From contig OY755046.1 in the NCBI GenBank assembly GCA_963576565.1, positions 64,329,379 through 64,393,378 of the forward strand: DNA of 64,000 nucleotides, read 5' to 3'. Below, piece by piece: positions 25,827-36,260 of this stretch (the stretch's first letter is position 1; each line of letters starts with the position of its first letter). The translations under genes were made by a program, and so were the position numbers. The notes under the pieces are model-generated. The model did no database searches, was not told where the DNA came from, and worked only from the letters and a program-made list of their open reading frames with translations. Origin of the DNA: Aspidapion aeneum (Eukaryota > Arthropoda > Insecta > Coleoptera > Brentidae).

Positions 25827-26397
25827 ATGTCTGTCTGTATGTCTGTCTGTAACGACCAACCCGCATAACTCAAAAACCGCTTGTCCGATTTTAATGAAAT
25901 TTGGTACCTAAGTTGGGTCTTGGGCCGTGATGGTCCCATTTAAAAATGAACAAAATCCACCGAACGCAAGCCAAATAAAAGGGTGGGGGTAGATTCCAAA
26001 AATTAGAGTTTATGTGAAAATATGGCGTGTGTGATATCAAACGAAAGGTAATTAAGTCTGGAGTTAAAAAAAAATTAATTTTAGTTTATTTTTAAAAAGA
26101 GGGTGAGGGTAGATGTCAAAAATTAGAGTTTAAGTGAAAATATGGCGTGTGTGATATCAAACGAAAGGTAATTGAGTCTGGAGTTAAACAAAATACATTT
26201 TAGTTTTTTTCAAAAGGGTGGGGGGTAGATTAAAAAAATTTGAGTTTAAGTCAAAACATGGCTTGTGTGGTATCAAACGAAAGGTAATTGAGTCTGGAGT
26301 TGAATAAAATATATTTCAGTTTTTGATTATATTAGCTCACACTATAACTATAGTATCTAGTGTGAGCTTAGGTGCCCATAGATTGGCAGAGTATTTT
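25631..26397 (+). mobile_element. GTCT-repeat element, copy A
   Basis: Ends contain AGTGTGAGCT palindromes; one end extends to TGGCAGAGTATTTT. It carries a (GTCT)n microsatellite at 25768-25850 and three diverged repeats of GATATCAAACGAAAGGTAAT. Three more copies lie at 42507, 43250 and 55377. ORFs through the GTCT run are artefacts. Confidence 0.8.
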
Positions 26398-27654
26398 CTT
26401 CAGTGGTAAAACACAGGGTTCCAGTAAAAAATCGACAGTAATTTGGACAAAAATATAAAATGTTTAAATAAAATCAAAAAAACAATAAAAAAAACTACCT
26501 ATGATAAGTATATAATTCATTAAACGTCCTAAATGTAAAAAAAACTCAGATAAAACCAAAAAATATTATACAGGGTAAAATTTATCATTCCTTATCAATA
26601 CTTAAGTTTTAAACGAGGCTGGAATTTCTATTATTTTACCTAACCCTGTATAATATTTTTTTTTATATTTTTTGTTAATATGAAATTTTTAAGACATATC
26701 GAAATATTTCACGTTTTCAACTTTTAAAAAATCATATCTCCTAAAAATAAAAAAATGTAAAACGAAATTATTAGTACTTACCTACGTACTTATAATAATT
26801 TTACAATTAAAAGTTGTAAAGGATATACTTATGGTTGTGTATATTTCTTTTAAGAAATTGTAATTTTTTTTGGTTGTAATATAGTAGAAGTAAAATATAG
26901 TTTGTTAATTTTTTGTATAATTGTGTTATGGTAAATCTGTTAAATATTGTTGTTTATTTTTTGTACTTTCAATAATTTATTTGTAGATATTTATTTAATT
27001 CCACTTTTGTAAATATAATGGCATTATAAAAAAAAATTACTTGTTTCTTTTTACAAAAAAAAGACAAAATAAAATCAGTATAAAATAAATGGATCCATGA
27101 CGGATGTGACAACCTTCCTAGCTAGCCTATTATCACACTTCAAGTGAGGCCATGATACACTGGTCTGCAAAAAAAAAATTCTTGAGCCCTGGCATTATTT
27201 CCGCTGATTCTTATGTAAGACGACGCCCTGAATCCAAATATAGCTTGCGTTTTCTTCTACCACCCACCATTTTTGAGGGAACAGCCCTTTTACCTATTTT
27301 TATCATTTTTCGATAATAATTATAGTATTATCGAAATAAATTAAATTTTTTAAGTATAAAGAGTTATTTTAGTTTCAAATAATAATAAATACATGGTCGT
27401 ACTCAGGGGGGGGGTCTTGGGGCCCCCCCAAGCCTTAGATTCTTTTACATATATTCCACATGTTTCATAAAAAAAAACAAAAAATAGCTGAAAATTCGAC
27501 ATCATGACGCTATAGAGGCGTCGGGCCCCCCGAGACATATTCCTGGGTGCGCCACTGATAAATTAGAACTTTCATACCTTCACTTGGTGCTTGCTTTCCT
27601 TTTATACCCTAAGGTACAACCCTCTCGTTTCAAAAACCAGCAGTACTCCGCCAA

Positions 27655-28265
27655 CATGCTTGCATTTCACTTCCCTGAAAACCTCTTTTCCAACTTAGCG
27701 ATGTCTTGATGAAACCGTTCCCCGTATTCATCCGAGACTGCTCCTAAATTTTCAGGAAAGAAGTACAGATGCGAGAGAAGGAAGAGCACTTTAAGAGACA
27801 TGTTACATCCCATGGCATTGTACGCTAAGAGCAATTCCTCGACCTGAGCGACATAATCATCACTTTTATGGTTACCCAAAAAGTTCTTACACACGTTTTG
27901 GAATGCAAATCAAGCTCGGTTTTCTTTTTGATTCAGGTGTTCAATAAACATCGAATCTTGAAAAAGTTGTCTATTCTGGGGCCCCACAAAAACACCTTCC
28001 TTGATTTTAGCCTCAATAAGACGAGGAAATTTAGTTTTCAAAAATATCAATGCGTCGCCTGTTTTGTCCAGTGCTTTTAAAACTGTTTGATCAATCCAAG
28101 TTTGATGCGCAAAGGCGGCAAGTAAATATTATCTTGCGGGACTAATAAGGATCGTTGGCGACATTTTTCTGACCGGGACTAAATCTTTCTCGCAAAGGCC
28201 AGTTCCGTACAATGTAATGTTTGTCCCGTGCTCGGCTGTCCCATTCACAAATAAAGCAAAAATAT
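27655..28265 (-). pseudogene. Decayed copy of a recurrent insect ORF of unknown function
   Basis: Minus-strand frames read FICEWDSRARDKHYIVRNWP, YLPPLRIKLGLIKQF, FVGPQNRQLFQDSMF, FLGNHKSDDY, GCNMSLKVLFLLSHLYFFPE and NLGAVSDEYGERFHQDIAKL. I recall this pattern as a multicopy ORF in insect genomes, probably transposon-borne, but cannot name the family. A frameshift near 28140 and a stop (ENRA*) near 27930 break it. Confidence 0.6.
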
Positions 28266-28468
28266 TTTATTTTTTTATTATAGTTTCTGCATGAGCGTAT
28301 ACAATAGGGGAGATGGGCTTGGGGCGAAAGCCCCCACCCAATAATCTAAAAATAGATTATGTTAAAATTATTTATTTTCCTACTTTTTAATATGTTAATA
28401 AATAAAACTGAAAAAATTTTTTAACCTCGTCCAGGGCGATTTTTTGTATACGCCAGTCGTTTCTGTAT

Positions 28469-30452
28469 ATACAGGGTGTCCCAGAACTAATGGTACTTAG
28501 TTAAACTGTAGATTCCCTGGGTCAAAATATTACGATTTAGCCACACTTACCTTAGTCCAAAAGTTCGTACTAACCGAGATACAGGGTATTAAACTTTATT
28601 TTTTCAATTCGATTTTCTTTAATAACTTTTTTACTAATTAATATTTTTCCAAAAAATAACCAGCGTGTAATTTTTTTTGAAATTGGCAAGACGATTCCGT
28701 TGAAAATTTTGATGTACAATGTACAGGGTGTTCCTTGGACCACTACCATTGCATTAAAATCACTGTATTTTTTTTGTGCCTCGGTGTATACCAGTTTTTA
28801 TGTAAAATAATGGTTTTTGTATCCTTTTTATGTGAAAAAGTTATACTGTTTTAAAGTCGCTCAGAGCAACGGTTTTTGAGATTTTTGCATTTAAAATTTT
28901 TATTGCATGTGAGTGAAATGCCTAATTTATGTATGATACTTTCTTCAATTCTTTCTACTAATTAATATTTGTGCAAAAACTAACCAGCAAGTAGGCTTTT
29001 CTGAAATTTGCAAGACGATTCCGTTGAAAAAGTTGATGTACAATGTACAGGGTGCTCTTTGGACCACTACCATTGCATTAAAATCATCAGTGTATTTTTT
29101 TGGTGCCTCGGGGTATACTTTTTAAACAGAATATGATTTTAATTATTAAGTAATTTTACAAACAGTTCTGTAGTTTTAAGAAAGTTTGACAGAATAGACG
29201 CAGACAGCAACTTTATTGGATTTTATTGTTTTTTATTTTCAAAGCCTACTATAATAAACAATTTTAAGTTTGATTTACTATTTGTCAATTTTAAAATTTG
29301 AACTTTGTTGCTGAGAGCGCTATGGTTAAGAAATTTTATATTTTTTTTAATAAATAATAAAATATTACTTTTATTAATAATTATAATTTTCTTTCAAAAC
29401 AATAAAAAAATAGTTGAACTAATAAAGTATACGTACTTACCATTTTTGAAAACATTAATACGAAGAAGTTTTTGTTCCTCATTAAAAACATCGCCCTACA
29501 CAGTTGTAATAACGGACAATAACTTACAATTGTTTTAACACAGTTATGATAATTCAAGAACCATCCTGTATATTTTTTAACTTAATATTTCTTAAGAAAA
29601 CATCCAATCTTAAAATGCTATAAAAAATTATTGATTATTGCTAATATGTATGAAGTAGGTAAGAATTTAATCAAAAATCTTTTACGCATACAATAAAAAC
29701 TTATAATTTAAATATCTTAAAAACCATTGCACTAAGCGACATCTAAACACTATAACTTTTAAACTTCAAAAAAAATAAAAAATTAATGTGTTTTATAGAA
29801 TCTTGTATACACCGAGGAACAAAAAAGTTAGACCTATTTTAATGTAACGGTACCGAGCCAGAGAACACCCTCTATATTATTTTTATTTTTTTAAACCAAA
29901 ATTAAATTGTCCATGGCCAAAAATCACCAAACCCAATTTTTTTTGCAAAATTATTAATTAGTAGAAAGAATTGAAGAACGTATCATACATAAATTAGGCA
30001 AATCACTCACATGTAATAAAAACTTTAAATGCAAAGAACTCAAAAACCGTTGCTCTGAGCGAGTTTAAAACAGTATAACTTTTTTACATAAAAAGGATGG
30101 GAAAACCATTATTTTACATAAAAACTGGTATACACTGAGGCACAAAAAAAATATACTGATTTTTATGTAATGGTAGTGGTCCAAAGAACACCCTGTACAC
30201 CGTACATCAAATTTTTCAACGGAATCGTCTTGCCAATTTTAAAAAAAACTTACGCGCTTGTTAGTTTTTGCACAAATATTAATTAGTAAAAAAGTTATTA
30301 AAGAAAATCAAATTGAAAAAATAAAGTTTAACACCCTGTATCTCGGTTAATACGAACTTTTGGACTAAGGTAAGTATGGCTAAATCGTAATATTTTGACC
30401 CAAGGAATCTACAGTTTTACCATGTACCATTAGTTCTGGGACACCCTGTATA
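28469..30452. mobile_element. Fold-back DNA element, ACAGGGTGTCCCAG family, copy 1
   Basis: Ends TACAGGGTGTCCCAGAACTA and TAGTTCTGGGACACCCTGTA. The arms are inverted copies over several hundred bp and themselves contain two diverged repeats of an ACAATGTACAGGGTG block. The middle differs from copy 2. Confidence 0.85.
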
Positions 30453-30859
30453 TACTTTTATATACTAATATGTTGCTTTATACTTTGCTATAAGGTTTAT
30501 TACCTTTACAGTTAAGCTGCTGGCAGCTAAAATTTTATAAAAATAATTAGAAAATGCATATAAAACGGTAAAATCGACAATGTCTATTTACCATTTATGC
30601 AAACCCCCCTCCCCCAAAAAAACAAATGGCTTACCACCTTGTTATAAATATTAATGTTTGAGAACACTAAACTCTCCAGTCTCTCAGAAATAATGATCTT
30701 AAGGCCAAAAAAAATCCTTTTCCTACTTGCGTGGGTAAAAAATACTTTTACGCACGCTTTGCATATTAAAGTAAATTTAGACTTTTTTTTGTTTTATATT
30801 TTTATTTGTAACGGAAACAGTGAAAAAAAACTAAAAGCCACTCGAAAAATTTTAAAAGT

Positions 30860-32142
30860 TTAACGCATAATGTGAAAATTAAACGTGCAATGCATCGCAT
30901 TTTGTAATGTTAATGCTGACGCCGGCGCCGCCACTTTTGTTAGGTTTTCAGATTGTATCGATGTATTAGTCGTCGTCATTGATGGAAACACTGTCGTTGC
31001 TTCTGCATTCGTGATTCTTTGCACTGATGTGGATCGAAGTGCTATGGTGGATGGTAGTTCTGAGGTGGAGGGTAGTACTGAGGTGGATGGTTGGCGTTCT
31101 CCTGTCTCCTGATTTGTGTCACTTTTTTTCTGCAAAATTTGCGTTGCAATTTTTTTCTTGTTTTCCTCGGATTCTTCCACATAGGATTCGGCTACTGACG
31201 CACTCTTCCACCCACCATGTCGCTTTAAATTGGTTATATTTGCTCCGGCATTGGCCAACATTGTGGCAGAAGATCGTCGGAAACAATGGCCCGTATAAGT
31301 TTCCGGATTTGGCAGCTTAAGAAACCCGGCGATGTTACCGGGGATCTTGCCAAATGTGTTTATACCAACCACTTGCTTCGAGCATTTACCGGTATGGTAG
31401 GAAACAAAGAACCGTTGGTGCGGTGTGTCAGGTGGTCGCAAATTTTTGTATTTTTTGTAGATGTTGATATAGCTTATATCGATATTTGTTGGGATCGCAG
31501 ACCACAAAACTCCTTGAAGTATGGTTCTTAGTGTTTGAAATTGTTACCACCAGGATGTCGCCTTTCTCTTTGACGTCGGATACTTGTAAATTCGCTAACT
31601 CCGCTCTTCGGCAGGCTCCTGCAATGCCGAATATTGTGGCCACCTTGTTCATTAAAAAAATCTCATCGAGAGCGTCTTTCAAAAATTTATCGGTCTCATT
31701 TTTTTGCAGTACTTGAGACTTTTTTGGTTTAAAACCGACATTTTTTCGTTTAATAAATGATATTAAGTTATAATATCGCCCAATATCTATATTTTTTCGT
31801 AGTCTTATACCTATACATTTTAAGCATTGAAAATTTTGACCATAACGTGCTAGGCACGAAACTCTTTGACAAATAAGAAAAATAGGCCAAAAATACCTCT
31901 TCTTTTAGCGATGAAGTGTTCTTTGCTTTTAACCAATCTTCAAAAGCGTGGTACTCTTTTTCGTATCTCGGACGGGACTTTTCTGGAACTAATTCCTCCC
32001 TCGCCGATGCTGCGTTATTCAAAATACTGTCTGGAAGTTCAATATCGCTGTCGTCGAAATCCATTTTAAAGAAAACTTTGTAGATAAACCGAAAATAACG
32101 CTGAAATGACACTTGCTGCAATGTTTGTATTTTTAATCCCAT
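30860..32142 (-). pseudogene. Crypton-like tyrosine recombinase, frameshifted copy
   Basis: Minus strand, three overlapping open pieces. 32142-31768 holds an N-terminal core-binding (SAM-like) domain beginning near MDFDDSDIELPDS. 31682-31428 holds GIAGACRRAEL and SNTKNHTSR. 31507-30860 holds GHCFRRSSA, KRHGGWKS and SYVEES, plus a Ser/Thr-rich tail with STSVLPSTSELPST repeats. The frame shifts near 31830 and near 31490, so the gene is broken although all catalytic residues remain readable. It lacks the intron of the copy at 33316. Short inverted sequences near 30719 (CCTACTTGCGT) and 32411 (ACGCAAGTAGG) may mark the element's ends. Confidence 0.75.
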
Positions 32143-32246
32143 AGTAACAACAATAACACAATCCGAAAAAATAGCTTGTCACTAATGACACCAAAATAAT
32201 AGAGTGCCTGAATATCAATTTGGAATTATTTTACAAAATTTTTAAA

Positions 32247-32295
32247 AAAGGTAGCGTGCGTAAAATTTTTTTTTACGCACGTTACCTTTTTTGGT
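32247..32295. repeat. Perfect-type hairpin
   Basis: AAAAAGGTAGCGTGCGTAAAA against TTTTTACGCACGTTACCTTTTTT, nearly continuous around an AT-rich loop. Confidence 0.7.
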
Positions 32296-32437
32296 GATTT
32301 TATGAAAGCAAATAAAAATAAAATAATTATAGTAATGAACTTGAATTTTAAAACTAAAACGAAAACATAATTTCTCAATAAAAATACAAAATACATTATG
32401 CAGGAAGAAGTTTTTTACGCAAGTAGGAAAAATATTG

Positions 32438-32558
32438 TACCTAACACGCGCGGAAAGTGTCTTTTCCGCCCTTAACGGCCTTTCCGAACTCCGCTTCGCG
32501 TCGTTCGTGTAACTGCCGTTCGTGCGGAAAAGGGTCACTTTCCGCACTTGTTAGGTAA
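32438..32558. mobile_element. Small MITE with TGCGGAAAGTG ends
   Basis: About 120 bp, GC-rich, with ends TACCTAACACGCGCGGAAAG and CTTTCCGCACTTGTTAGGTA. Related copies at 54487-54647 and 54652-54774. Confidence 0.7.
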
Positions 32559-33116
32559 ATAACTATTCCGTCCCACCAAACTATTGAAAAGCATTAAAAA
32601 TAGGTAGAGGGGTCTCCCCCGAAAATGGGGGGTGATGGGGAAAAACGGAGTTCATATTTGGATTCAGGAGATCATTTTATATAAGAATCGGCAAGAATGG
32701 TGTCAGGGTCGATTTTCATGCCGACCAGTGTAATATAGCCTTAAAAACAGTTTTTTGTAAATTTCTCAAAAACTAAAGGTCCTATGAAGTTTTTGCTTGT
32801 AACACGAATTATTGAGCAAAATATAGTCTACTATACTCAGAAAACAGTGTATTGATACGATGCTCCGTTAAAAAGTTAGCATTTTTTAAAGTTTTTAAAA
32901 GTCAAAAAACTGTCATTAGCATTAATGGATTTTGATCAAAATCTAATCAGCTCGTAAAAGTGTCGAACACTATTTTACCTAAAAACTTTATGAAAATCGG
33001 TTCAGCGGTTTAGGAGCTATCGTGTTACAGACAGAAATAATATACACACACACAGACATCACGACGATATTGCTAGGATAGGTCAAAATAGAGTAATAAA
33101 ATATATTTTTTGCAAT

Positions 33117-33206
33117 TCAGGGACTAAAAACGCATTTTAGTCCCTCATTTTAGGGACTAAAATAGTACTTTTTCTCCCGGGGACTAAAATATTTTAGTCC
33201 CTGGAC
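33117..33206. repeat. Short palindromic repeats of TTTTAGTCCCT
   Basis: Five occurrences of AGGGACTAAAA or its complement within 90 bp, able to form several alternative hairpins. Confidence 0.65.
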
Positions 33207-33315
33207 CCGAATTCATGGTTTTTTCAAATTTTGTATTTTTGTATTTGGGAGCATCTAAAAATAGGCCTATACACTATCAAAATAAACTACCTAGCCTAAT
33301 CTATACATTCCTACG

Positions 33316-34340
33316 TTATTTGACATTATTATTGTTTGTTATATTGATATTCAAAATAGCGCCGCTACAGCCAACTAAATGAATCAATGATCGTGGATCT
33401 GAATCGATTTCGCTTTGCTGTTGGTTGAGGTTGATGTTTTGCAGTGGAGATCCGAAAATTGCTGGTTCGGTGTGATCAGTGCTGCTGTCTTCGTTGATTG
33501 TGGGTTCTGGAAAATTGCATACTGTTACGGTACGTGATTGGCCTTGGCTTTTATGACTCTTGACATCTGTCCTCAAGTTTTGACTGAATATTTTATCCGC
33601 CACATTTTTTTTGTTTTCGATTGATTGCTCAACATACCCTTCAGCAACGGTAGCACTTTTCCAACCACCGTGTCTTTTGAGCTGGTCAATATTCGCTCCA
33701 GAATCTGCTAAAAGGGAAGCAGAGGTACGCCTGAAGCAGTGTCCTGTGTATGAAACGGTCTCTGGCAGGTTTAGGAAGGCAGCTATTTTTCGCGGGAAAA
33801 GCCCAAAAGTATTCTTTCCAACAGGTTGTGATAAACATTTGCCGTCTTTATAGCCAATGAAATATCTCGATATTGTCAAATTTGTTGGTCTCAGAGCCAT
33901 GTAGGATTTACAGATTTTCACTACGTCTGTAGCGTTGTTTTCTTTGGAGTTCTTTACTATGAAGCATCGGTCAGTTTGATTTTTCGTGTTGCGAACTGTG
34001 ACAACAAGATGAAAATCTTGGACTTGAACATCTTCATTCTGTAGCTGGCACAGTTCAACACCCCTGCATGCACCGGCAACTCCCATTATCAACGCCACCT
34101 GCAAAAAAAAGATTTTTCAGTTACTAAGTAGCAATACAATTTTTTGTACAAACTACGTAACCTGATAGCAACAAATGATATTTCGAATCAGTGACGTTAA
34201 CATGGTTCAAAATAATGTAAAAACAGTTTACTTTACCTTGATCATCAAATATTCTTGATTTGGTGCTTCCTGGAGGAACTGCTGGATATGATCCACCAAA
34301 TAATGTTGAATTATATGAGGTAAATTAAACGGTCGGTATT
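33316..34340 (-). CDS. Crypton-like tyrosine recombinase, apparently intact catalytic part, with intron
   Basis: Minus strand. The exon at 34098-33316 encodes a tyrosine recombinase catalytic domain: GACRGVEL (first Arg), RNTKNQTDR (beta-hairpin Lys), GHCFRR (H-x-x-R), KRHGGWKS and GYVEQS (Tyr nucleophile), followed by a polar tail ending NINITNNNN. Upstream, a second exon ends at 34237 (EAPNQEYLMIK). The 138-bp intron between (34236-34099) has a GTAAAG donor and a T-rich TTTGCAG acceptor, and joins AAG|GTG in frame. The 5' limit of the upstream exon is uncertain; the core-binding domain was not found intact. Such recombinases in insects belong to Crypton-type DNA transposons or domesticated derivatives. 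Confidence 0.75.
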
Positions 34341-34345
34341 TACAA

Positions 34346-34417
34346 CATGGTCATTATTACCAGCATGGCCGGTATTACCCACATGGTCGGTATTACCTAC
34401 ATGGCCGTTTTTATCTC
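34346..34417. repeat. 18-bp tandem repeat, four units
   Basis: Units of the form CATGGTCGGTATTACCCA, one after another, just upstream (minus sense) of the recombinase gene's first exon piece. Confidence 0.7.
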
Positions 34418-34449
34418 CGTTTTCTGGTATAACTCCACTCTACGGTCAT

Positions 34450-36035
34450 CTTTATTAATCATTGGTGATTTATAATAAGGTTGACGATCACTGATATACT
34501 ACTAGTAAGTTTTACAATTGTAAGTGCATATTCGGGATCAGATTTGCTCAAATCAGTTTAGGCCATGTTTATTAGCGGAATAAATATAGTTTTAAATTAC
34601 TGTTTTTTATAAATTTTGACTGAAAAGGTCTAAAATGTACTAGAATTTTTACATATTTGCACCTAATTTATGAACAGCCCTTGTATGACGTATGTAGTGG
34701 TGCAACATCGCACAATCGCCAAGAAAATCAATAAAGACCGGGCAACATCGTCTCACAATAGTAAACATGGCCGACTGACAGATTGATCTTCTCTTGTTTT
34801 TCGGTACTTCGCCTAGAAAATTTTAATTTGTTTTTAAAAAAACCCAAGAAAAAGTAAAGAAAAACCTAAAAAATTAAAGAACAAAGAACACTAATTCAAC
34901 GGGTATATGATTTAAAAGGTCGTGTTAAAAGGTTGGTGTTATTTTTGAATAAAGATAGAAAGGTGAGAAAAGTGTTCAAAGAAGGCTTTGGAGAAAAACA
35001 AAAAACAATCAATTTGTTAAGTTGTTAACTATTTGTGATTTGTATTTATTCAATATTTTGTTTATTTATTCAGTATGAATTTTACTATATTCAATATTTC
35101 CTAGCAATAAAAGGGAATCAGCTTAGGAAATTGATACAGATTTCTAGCCAGAGCCACCCCATTGTCCTCTAATTAAAACTATCACTTTGATATTTAAATA
35201 GTTATTCATTACATATCCTTTGTATATTATGTCACTCAGTATATAAACTATTATTCTTAATAATTTATTCAACCAAGATTCAAATACTTCAATATCCAAC
35301 AGTTCCAATCACACAAAGACAGACTTCATAGCTATCCCAATTTTATTTAAAATGCCTTTTAATATTAAATATTTTAGGTATTTGTCATTAAATACTTAAA
35401 CAGATATATTTAAATTCCTATTTAATAGTTTTCATGCCATAATATAACATAGCAACTGTTAGAAACCAATTTCATACCTTTTTGATTTAAAATGATTTTG
35501 GATACTCATTAAATACCTATAATTTCAATTTATCTGTCAGTATTCAGTATCTAATAAATATTCAATATAATATTTTTCATTTAGGCATTTAATGTATCCT
35601 CTATGGTCAGTTCCCAATAAAATTTGTTTTTAAATGTTACTCAATATTGAATAGAGATATTTTTTACTTTCAACTAAATCATATTTGGTAAGAGGTAAAA
35701 TATTTGAGTTTGTAAGGTTTTGTTGTTTTGTTTAGTATTTTTATTGTACCTATCTGTCATTTTATACCTATTTAATATCTCATTGATATTCAGTATAAAA
35801 TTATTTATTAATTATTCATGATTTAATATATATTAAAGATACTTGGTTTGGTATTGAATAAGATATTATTGGGGGTGTTGTTTATCATTCAATATATTTC
35901 TTACTGTCAGCTTAATATATTTGGGGTCAATAAGTAATGGAGAGTGATACTTTGCTGGGGACATTCAATATATTTATTTCAATGTACTTAGTCATTTGAT
36001 AAGTTTATGAATTAAATGTTGACTTCTTTTAAAAT
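34450..36035 (+). other. Region upstream of Sos; likely holds promoter and 5' UTR
   Basis: No recognisable coding sequence and few repeats compared with the rest, very AT-rich, with many ATTTAATAT-type words. A leader exon may lie near 34790-34920 but I cannot support exact borders. Confidence 0.35.
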
Positions 36036-36167
36036 AGGTATTTGCCTGAGGATTCTAATTAAACAAGAAAGAAGATGTGATATTAACATGGAGGGAACAT
36101 TGAAGAAATCTGAGCTCAAGAATGTCTCCTTTTAATAGAGACAGAAAAAAAGTGACTTACAAGAAAA

Positions 36168-36260
36168 ATGAACTCTTCATCGGTTTCTGAATTCTATGAC
36201 TTTGGCAGTCAAGAGAATACTACAAAATGGAAGGGGCTATTAATAAATGGTTTAAAAAGG
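36168..36260 (+). CDS. Sos: Sos coding exon 1
   Basis: 31 codons from the start ATG, ending in phase 0 before GTAAGT. It encodes [13 protein letters not shown] followed by a TKWKGLL stretch that corresponds to the start of the histone-fold region. An in-frame TGA five codons upstream fixes the start. A possible 3' splice site at 36036-36037 suggests the 5' UTR is split, with a leader exon somewhere upstream; I could not place that exon. Confidence 0.9.

Noticed and set aside
25657..25939. ORFs of repeated CLSV / DRQT residues
   Set aside because: They are translations of the (GTCT)n microsatellite in a repeat element.
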